Shown: positions 57,801-64,000 of the stretch, one piece after another
Layout of the letters: each line of letters starts with the position of its first letter
Position numbering within the stretch: position 1 is the first letter of the stretch
Origin: Rheum nobile
Lineage: Eukaryota > Streptophyta > Magnoliopsida > Caryophyllales > Polygonaceae
NCBI GenBank assembly: GCA_027886185.1
Contig: WOAB01000878.1
Span: 4,786,001-4,850,000 of the forward strand
Direction of reading: 5' to 3'
Length of the DNA stretch: 64,000 bases
Translations under genes and position numbers: made by a program
The notes under the pieces: generated by a model
What the model saw: the letters and a program-made list of their open reading frames with translations, nothing else
The model's database searches: none
Told to the model about the DNA's origin: nothing

Positions 57801-57957
57801 ACCTGGAAAAATAAAGGGGGGAATCGGAGAAAATAAAATTTCTCTACGATTTTTCAGCGTTGCAGATTTTTTATCTTTTACTTTTTGTTAATGATAAATT
57901 ATTTGATTAACCGTGCAATTGAGCCCACCGAGTACATTTGGGCTTCTGAGCCCAAAT

Positions 57958-59560
57958 CGTGATGTGAGAATTATTGATTCTAGATATTCCGAAACAAGTT
58001 TGGTTTGGGAGAGCTGGAGAGAAGCAATTCAAGTAGAGTTGGATTCTTTAAATAAATGTGGCGTTTTTTAACATGTAGCTCCAACATCAAAAAGTGTAAA
58101 ATTGGTCGGCTATAAGTGGGTGCTCGTACGAAAACGTAATGAACGTAATGATGTTGTAAGATATAAAGTTAGACCGGTTGCACAAGATTTTTCTCAAAAG
58201 ACTGGACTGAACTATATGAAAACGTATTTACATGTCTGTAGTGGATGTAACAACACTCAAATTTGTAGTTGCTTTAGTCGTTGTTGACCCACTTAAAATG
58301 CAACTCATGGATGTGATAGCAGCATACCTATGTGGGTAATTAGATACTGACATATACATGAAAACCTAGAAGGATTAAAATTGCATGAAGCATTAAAAGT
58401 AAAACCTCGTCATATGTACTCCATTAAGCTGAAAAAATCATTATATGGTTAAAACAATCTAGTCGGATGTGGTATAATCGCCTAAGTGAATATTTGCTAG
58501 CACAGGGGCTTGTGAGCAATCAAATAAACCCATGTGTCTTCTTAGAAAAGGACAAAGTCAGGTTATGTAATCATAGTTGTTTATGTTGATGATTTAAATA
58601 TAATTGAAACTCCGAAAGAGATCCAATTAGCAGCTGATTATTTGAAAAATGAGTTCGAGATGAAAGACCTAGGAACTATCAGGTATTGTCCCGACCTGTA
58701 GTTCGAACATACACATAATGAAATTTTATCTATCAATCAAATTACACCGAGAAGGTCTTAAAGCAATTTAATATGGATAAAACACATCCATTAAGTACGT
58801 CAATGGTGGTAAGATCTCTCGATATAGAAAAAAGGACATTTTTCGTCCTCGATCAAATAATGAAGAGATTTCAGGTCTTGAAGTACCTTATCTTAGTGCA
58901 ATTAGTGCTTTAATGTACCTTGCCAACAATACCCGACCAGATATATCTCTTGCAATTAATTTGTTTGCAAGATATAGTTCAACACCCACAAAAAGACACT
59001 AGAATGATGTTAAGCACATTCTATGTTATTTACTTCAAACAAAGCGATATGGGATTATTTTTTCAAAGATCGGATGAAGTACAAAATAAGAAATTGGTTG
59101 CTTATTGCTATGCGGTTATCTATCTGACCCGCACAAGGCCATTCCACAAACGAGTTACTTATTCATGTACGGAGGAACAACTATTTCATGGCGTTCAACA
59201 AAACAAACCTTAGTAGCCACATCATGAAATCATGCAGAGTTGATTGCACTATACGAAACCGGAAGATAATGTGTGTGGCTTAGATCATTTATCCATCATG
59301 TCGAGACATCTTGTGGATTAGAATCAAGCAAAGGTCCAATAGTGATATATGAAGATAATATTGCTTGTATCGCCCAAATCAAAGAAGGATACATTAAAGG
59401 TGATAGAACGAAGCTCATATCTCCAAAAATTTCTACTCACGAGCTTCAAGTGGAAGGAAAGGTTGATGTTTGTCAAATTCAATCAAGAAAAAAATTAGCA
59501 GATTTGTATACCAAATCATTACCAACGAGAGTGTTGAAGAAGCTCATTCATGCATGATAC
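57958..59560 (+). pseudogene. Eroded Ty1/Copia RT-RNase H remnant
   Basis: Recognisable pieces occur in order but in changing frames: GYKWVLVRKRNERNDVVRYK (about 58108), MQLMDVIAAYLCG (about 58295), VVYVDDLNIIETPKE (about 58575, catalytic YVDD kept), MYLANNTRPDISLAINLFAR (about 58913) and the RNase H end GPIVIYEDNIACIAQIKEGY with DLYTKSLPT (59273-59557). Gag, protease and integrase are absent. It is a different lineage from Copia 1-3 and much older, judged by the density of stops and shifts. Confidence 0.85.
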
Positions 59561-59594
59561 TGGGATGTGCAGTTTAAAAGACATATGTTGACTT

Positions 59595-59760
59595 GAGGTG
59601 GAGGATTATAAATGTATTCTTTTTCCCAAGCCTTGATTTTAATCCCATTGAGTTTTCTCAAGCGAGAGTTTTAACGAGACAATTTATAAGCTAAGAAGTA
59701 TACATCCAAGAGAGTGTATAATATACATCGTATTGTATTGCGGATGCACACAAGTAAATG
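59595..59760 (+). repeat. Possible 3' LTR remnant of the eroded Copia
   Basis: A purine-rich GAGGTGGAGGATT precedes a segment with TTTTAATCCCATTGAGTTTT and GTTTTAACGAGACAA, phrases I associate with 3' LTRs of this Copia type. No partner LTR is present, so boundaries are unknown. Confidence 0.4.
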
Positions 59761-60390
59761 GTAACACCTATCCTTTGATTTTCCTCCGCATTTACACCTC
59801 CTATTTAAAGCATCTAATTACTCTATTAATTATGAAAAACATTCATAGCTATTGGCCTATAGAGACTTGTATTTTGATGATGAATAAGAAGAAAAAGTCA
59901 TTTTCATTACTTGTTCATGTTCTATATGTCTTTTCCCTATTCTCTACTGAAAACTAACTTGTCATTTTCACAATATTTTTACTTTTTTTAGGTTAGATTA
60001 TTTCCAATTTAGTTTTTTCTTTTCGATGGAAATTCCAATTTAGTTGAATGTACTATTTATAATTTGGAACTTTTTCTTCTTCTTTTGGGGTATTGAAATT
60101 TTGGAACTCATACATAAAACATCATAAAATTTATATGCCTATCTACATGATTTAATCTAGTACATATTTCTTGCAAAAAAATAGAATATTTATTCCACAT
60201 ATTTACATATATTAAGCTAGATAATTCGATGGAAATAAGAAGAAAAAAAGTCCCTCCAAATATATTTTTATAGATAATATATGATAATAAATGGTAACAT
60301 AATATTATCCTTTCAATTGCAATACATTCTCCGTCCAAAAAATGGAAAAATAGTGGAAATAAATAAGTAAATTGAATCATAGCTCCCGCC
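59761..60390. other. AT-rich intergenic DNA
   Basis: No supported gene. The minus-strand frame at 60108-60461 is hydrophobic and low-complexity, and it overlaps a promoter-like region for the plus-strand gene start, so it is not called. Confidence 0.5.
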
Positions 60391-60398
60391 ATTATAAG
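60391..60398 (+). promoter_or_regulatory. TATA-like box
   Basis: ATTATAAG about 85 bp upstream of the ATG at 60476, followed by a C/T-rich leader. Confidence 0.4.
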
Positions 60399-60475
60399 TA
60401 CATCATTCTCAATATCTAACTTCCACGACTCCCTATACACCCAAACTGGACTAACCTCCATAAGCTCCTCCTCTA

Positions 60476-60556
60476 ATGGCGATCAATCCCTTCTATCTCC
60501 TCCTCTTTCTCTTCTTTTCAAGTACTACTCGATCTGATTTTTCCCTCCTCCATTGA
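60476..60556 (+). CDS. Possible first exon of a secreted-protein gene, cut by a Copia insertion
   Basis: ATG 60476 opens a signal-peptide-like N-terminus, MAINPFYLLLFLFFSS. The frame ends at TGA 60554-60556 if unspliced. A GT at 60522-60523 (TCAA/GTACTA) could be a donor, which would place the Copia insertion at 60587 within intron 1. A TATA-like box and C/T-rich leader lie upstream. No further exon is visible because the retrotransposon runs to the window end. The gene identity is unknown. Confidence 0.4.
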   Translation: MAINPFYLLLFLFFSSTTRSDFSLLH

Positions 60557-60586
60557 TCCTCTACTTCTTCCGTTCGATGATTAATT

Positions 60587-61338
60587 TGTTGGGATTAGAT
60601 GTGTATAAGCGAAATTTCAGAAAACTATTGTTTAGCATCTAACAATGATCTCATGCACGAATTAATATGAATCAATTAGAGGTAGAGTTACATATCGTTT
60701 GATACGAGCCTGAAACGTTCCTGCATGATTTCAGCGGAGATCGAAAGTCTTAAGTATGGCTTCTCTAATTGGTCCACATGAGTCTGGAATCTGGATCGCC
60801 TTTGATCTCGTCTGCTAGAACGACGAACGAAGGAGCGAACTTTTCTTTCTCTTGGAGTGGCTCGACCGTACCCTTGAATTGGATGAGAAGAAAGATCTAA
60901 ATCTTTCCCAATGTCATGTACGTCTGTTTCTTAAGAAAACCATAATATCATATATGTTATATTTAGTTATGGTTACAATATCTTTATATTGTTTCCATAT
61001 ATCTTCTAATAAGATATCTCTTTATCAAATAATTATTAATGATAACTTTTATCCATTAATAATAAAATCCTATCTCCCAATATAAATCATATGGGCCGAA
61101 ATCTCCATGTCTAACATGGGCTTTCGGTTCGGTTTGATCCAGCCCGATAACTCTATGTGTGTGACCTCATAGGACCCGGTTATTATAGCCATGGGCCTAA
61201 CCCGATTAAGCCCATTGATCGTAGTTGGCTTCTAGCAAAGCACTACGACCCCTAAAATTTCCGGATTGTAAATCTTCATTAATTGTCCTATTCCATGTTC
61301 GGTAATTACACCTTTGATTAAAGGACACAATTCCTTCA
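60587..61338 (-). repeat. Copia 4 3' LTR
   Basis: 752 bp. Read on the element strand it begins TGAAGGAATTGTGTCC, directly after the purine tract GTGGGAGAT, and ends TCTAATCCCAACA. Without the partner LTR the inner boundary is inferred from the purine tract and TG/CA ends. Confidence 0.7.
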
Positions 61339-62169
61339 ATCTCCCACTTGTCCTTAAAATAAGTGTGCAATGTTAAATCCCTTTGTCTCTTAGTGTCTTA
61401 TTTGATGATATGATGACATTCATATCTCTTATCAAATGTGTTCCTTGAACTTCTGAGTTTGAACCGTCAAATAACGGATGATTACAGATAATCCATCCGA
61501 GCATGGCCATGTATTTATCAGTTCTCGTTCTTCAAGTGGTCGAGACACCATTCATGTCCTATGTATCACAGTATACATGAAGCAGGAGGACTTCTCCAGT
61601 CTTGCATGACTATAGCTCCCACTCAACTTTTGACAATCCCAATCACTGCATTTATAACTGCCTGTTACGGTCAGCGTTTAACAGCGTCAAAGACATATCA
61701 ATCATCAAGAGAAACCATATCACACTCATGTCTGAGGAATCTACCAATCATGGTTTGACTTAAAACTCTTCAATCCCTTTTAGAGAGTCTTAAGGTGGGT
61801 TAGTCCTATATGTATCATCCATACATATCTATGTAATTGACTAGACATCTCTATGTCCCTATAGCCCATGAAACATGACGCTATCAGTCAACTTACAATA
61901 TAGTCTTTAATAAAGTCATTTATGTCCAAGTTAATGACTTAGACCATGGACTTTGAATAATTCATAGCTTCAGTTCACTTAATGGGGTTTCATTCACCAA
62001 AACACTTATGATGAGCCCATTTGCGAATTATGAATTATTTGGACATTTTATTTAATTCCAAGAAATAATCAAATAAGAATGAAAATTATATATCATATAA
62101 TCAATCATAAAACGTGTCTGACATTCACAAAACAAGTTCATAATGTAAGACAATGTAATCTCAAAGCCA
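61339..62169 (-). other. Copia 4 untranslated region between pol and 3' LTR
   Basis: AT-rich sequence between the end of RNase H (HWRMAL) and the purine tract. The plus-strand open frame at 61561-61758 lies within it and is not supported. Confidence 0.55.
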
Positions 62170-64000
62170 TTCTCCAATGTGTTTGAGGCCCTTTGGCCCT
62201 AGCATGACTCTTATGCTTGGGCCTAGGCATAGGCTTGGTCAGTGTATCTGCAATGTTGTCATCTGTGTGCACTTTGCACATCCTTACGTCTCCTCTATCA
62301 ACGATATCCTTGAACGACTAACTCGTCATCACCCCCAAATACCAAGAAATCATCCTTGGTCTTTCTCAAGTACTTCAGGATGTTCTTAGCCGCACACCAG
62401 TGTGCATCTCTTGCATTTTGAACCTGTCAAGAGCCTTATCTATATAAGTTCCTTGACTTAATCCAAGCAGTCTCTTGGATCTATCTCTATAGATTTTGAT
62501 ACTCAATATGTACTCTGTTTCTCCTAGGTCCTTCATTGAATAACATTTCTTCAGCCATTCCTTAACGGACTCTAGTATCAAAATGTCATTTTCAATGAGC
62601 AATATGTCATCCACATACAAGACTAAGAAGACCACTTTGCTCCCACTAAACTTCTTGTAAACACAAGGCTCTTCTTCACATTTGATGAAGTCAAACTCTT
62701 TGATAGCTTCATCAAATCGAATGTTCCAACTTCTGGATGCTTGCTTAAGTCCATAAATGGACTTCTTAAGCTTGTATATTTTCCTAGGGTCTGTTGGATC
62801 TTCAAGACCCTCTGGTTGTGTCATGTACACATCCTCTTCTAAATATCCATTTTGAAAAGCGGTCTTGACATCCATTTTGCCTAATCTCATAATCATAATA
62901 AGTGGCAATAGCTAGGAGTATCCTAATGAACCTGATCATTACGACCGGTGAAATATCTCGTCATAGTCAGTACCATGAATCTGTTTAAAACCCTTGGCAA
63001 CTAGCCTTGCCTTGTAAACATATACATTTCCATCTTTGTCTGTCTTGAGTTTAAAAACCCATTTGCATCCAATGTGTTTTACCCCATCTGACAAATCTAT
63101 CAAGTCCCAGACTTGATTTTCAGACATAGAATCCATTTCAGATTTCATGGCTCTAAGCCATTTCTCGGAGTCTGGACCCGTCGATGCTTGCTTATAGGTG
63201 ACAGGTTCTCCGCTTTTTAAAAGCAGAACATCAAGGCTTGCAGTCGAGATGAAATCATCATATCGTCTTTGTTGTACCCTTGGCCTGTTTTATCTACGTG
63301 TGGCTTCAACAACTGGAGCATTTTTCACAACTGTTTGTGGGTCCTCATTTGAATCTGGTTCTTGAGGGATTGGTTCTTGTACCTGGACGACTTCCCTATG
63401 GGAATATATGTCTCAGATACTGGCATCTCCTTGTCGGCATCGTCCATGTCGACTTGTTGTTGGGTTTGCTGCTCATCTTGAACCACTTCAAGATGAACAT
63501 TTCTCCCACTTGGCTTCTTGGAAACAATTTTTCTTCCAAAAAGACACTATCCCTTGCAACAAACACTTTGTGCTCTGTGGGATTGTAGAAGTAGTATCCC
63601 TTGGTTTTCTTAGGATACCCTATAAAGAAGCATTTATCTGATTTAGGTGCAAGCTTATCTGATAGTAAATGCTTTACAAAAGCTTCACATCCCCAGATTT
63701 TCAGGAAAAATAGATTTGGAACTCTTCCAGTCCATATCTCATATGGTGTCTTGTCTACAGTCTTAGACGAAGTCCTGTTTAGTGTGAACGCAGCGGTTGT
63801 GAGGGCATATTCCCAGAAGGATGTTGGAAGGTTAGCAAAACTCATCATTGAACGGACCATGTTCAACAGGGTCTTGTTCCTCCTTTCAGACACACCATTC
63901 AGTTGTGGCGTGCCTGGTGGAGTCAGTTGTGTTATGATCCCACAACTTCTCAGATGGTGATCGAACTCCTGACTCAGATATTCACCACCGCGATCTGATC
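62170..64000 (-). pseudogene. Copia 4 pol (integrase, RT, RNase H end), broken
   Basis: At the window edge the integrase reads SDRGGEYLSQEF and then QLNGVSERRNKTLL, giving the second Asp and the Glu of its DDE core. It is followed by PYEIWTGRVPNLFFL and CFFIGYPKKTKGYYFY. After a break come GCKWVFKLKTDKDGNVYVYK (63148-62939), KMDVKTAFQNGYLEEDVYM, and RT with LYVDDILLIEND. RNase H has lost its middle: HWCAAKNILKYLRKTKDDF is joined near 62310 to VDRGDVRMCKVHTDDNIAD, which leads to the C-terminus. Frame breaks lie near 62920 and 63390. Not functional as read. Confidence 0.88.

Larger units (their letters stand above)
60587..64000 (-). mobile_element. Ty1/Copia retrotransposon 'Copia 4', 3' half, runs off the window
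   Basis: The 3' LTR is at the left, followed inward by an RNase H end, RT and integrase on the minus strand. It is a distinct lineage from Copia 1-3 (LYVDDILLIEND, HTDDNIADTLTKP). The 5' LTR would be beyond the window. The candidate left target sequence is TAATT (60582-60586). Confidence 0.88.

Noticed and set aside
60108..60461. 117-codon hydrophobic minus-strand frame
   Set aside because: Low-complexity AT-rich DNA that overlaps the promoter-like region of the plus-strand gene start.

Overview
The window looks like nuclear DNA of a flowering plant, probably a eudicot. It has intron-containing genes with GT-AG junctions, plant-specific families (a DA1-type LIM peptidase, a GATL glycosyltransferase, an RMA-type RING ligase), AT-rich intergenic DNA and many nested plant transposons. 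Only three host genes are well supported: the 3' part of a DA1-like gene (1-2440, +), an intronless GATL-type GT8 gene (48798-49874, -) and an RMA-type E3 ligase (56114-56815, -, with an intron in its 5' UTR). A fourth gene start, encoding a signal-peptide-like N-terminus (60476, +), lies just before a Copia insertion.

The main structure is a head-to-tail tandem duplication. Copy A (3229-21271) and copy B (21272-39582) share three small non-autonomous DNA elements, one Copia element ('Copia 1'), a Stowaway-like MITE, the left end of a mariner-like element and a second Copia element ('Copia 3'). The junction at about 21269 joins the RNase H region of Copia 3 to the DNA just downstream of the DA1-like gene. 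After duplication, copy A gained a minus-strand Copia ('Copia 2', 10735-15593, TSD ACAGC) and copy B gained a Ty3/Gypsy chromovirus (29725-34871, TSD TAGTA). Subtracting these leaves both copies about 13.2 kb long.

From 35279 to 45920 there is a large DD39D mariner-like element with matching terminal inverted repeats and TA target duplications. It is inflated by nested insertions: Copia 3B (35385-40104), a related MITE (41215-41428) and a 1.49-kb solo LTR (43744-45235) that splits the transposase gene and carries seven CGGCGGKCGCCG units. A second solo LTR (45940-47066) and a Tourist-type MITE (47120-47527) follow.

From 57.9 kb on there is an eroded Copia RT/RNase H remnant (+), then the 3' half of another Copia (-) that runs off the window end. 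All autonomous elements are damaged. Most nonsense codons fit C-to-T or G-to-A decay of CGA, CAG, CAA or TGG. The longest intact transposon frame is the 1076-codon pol of Copia 3B. I found no tRNA, rRNA or CRISPR. No clearly new molecular system is evident; the most informative signals are the duplication history, the non-TG LTR ends of Copia 1 and Copia 3, and a small unrecognised reading frame with a SUMO-interaction-like tail inside the mariner element.
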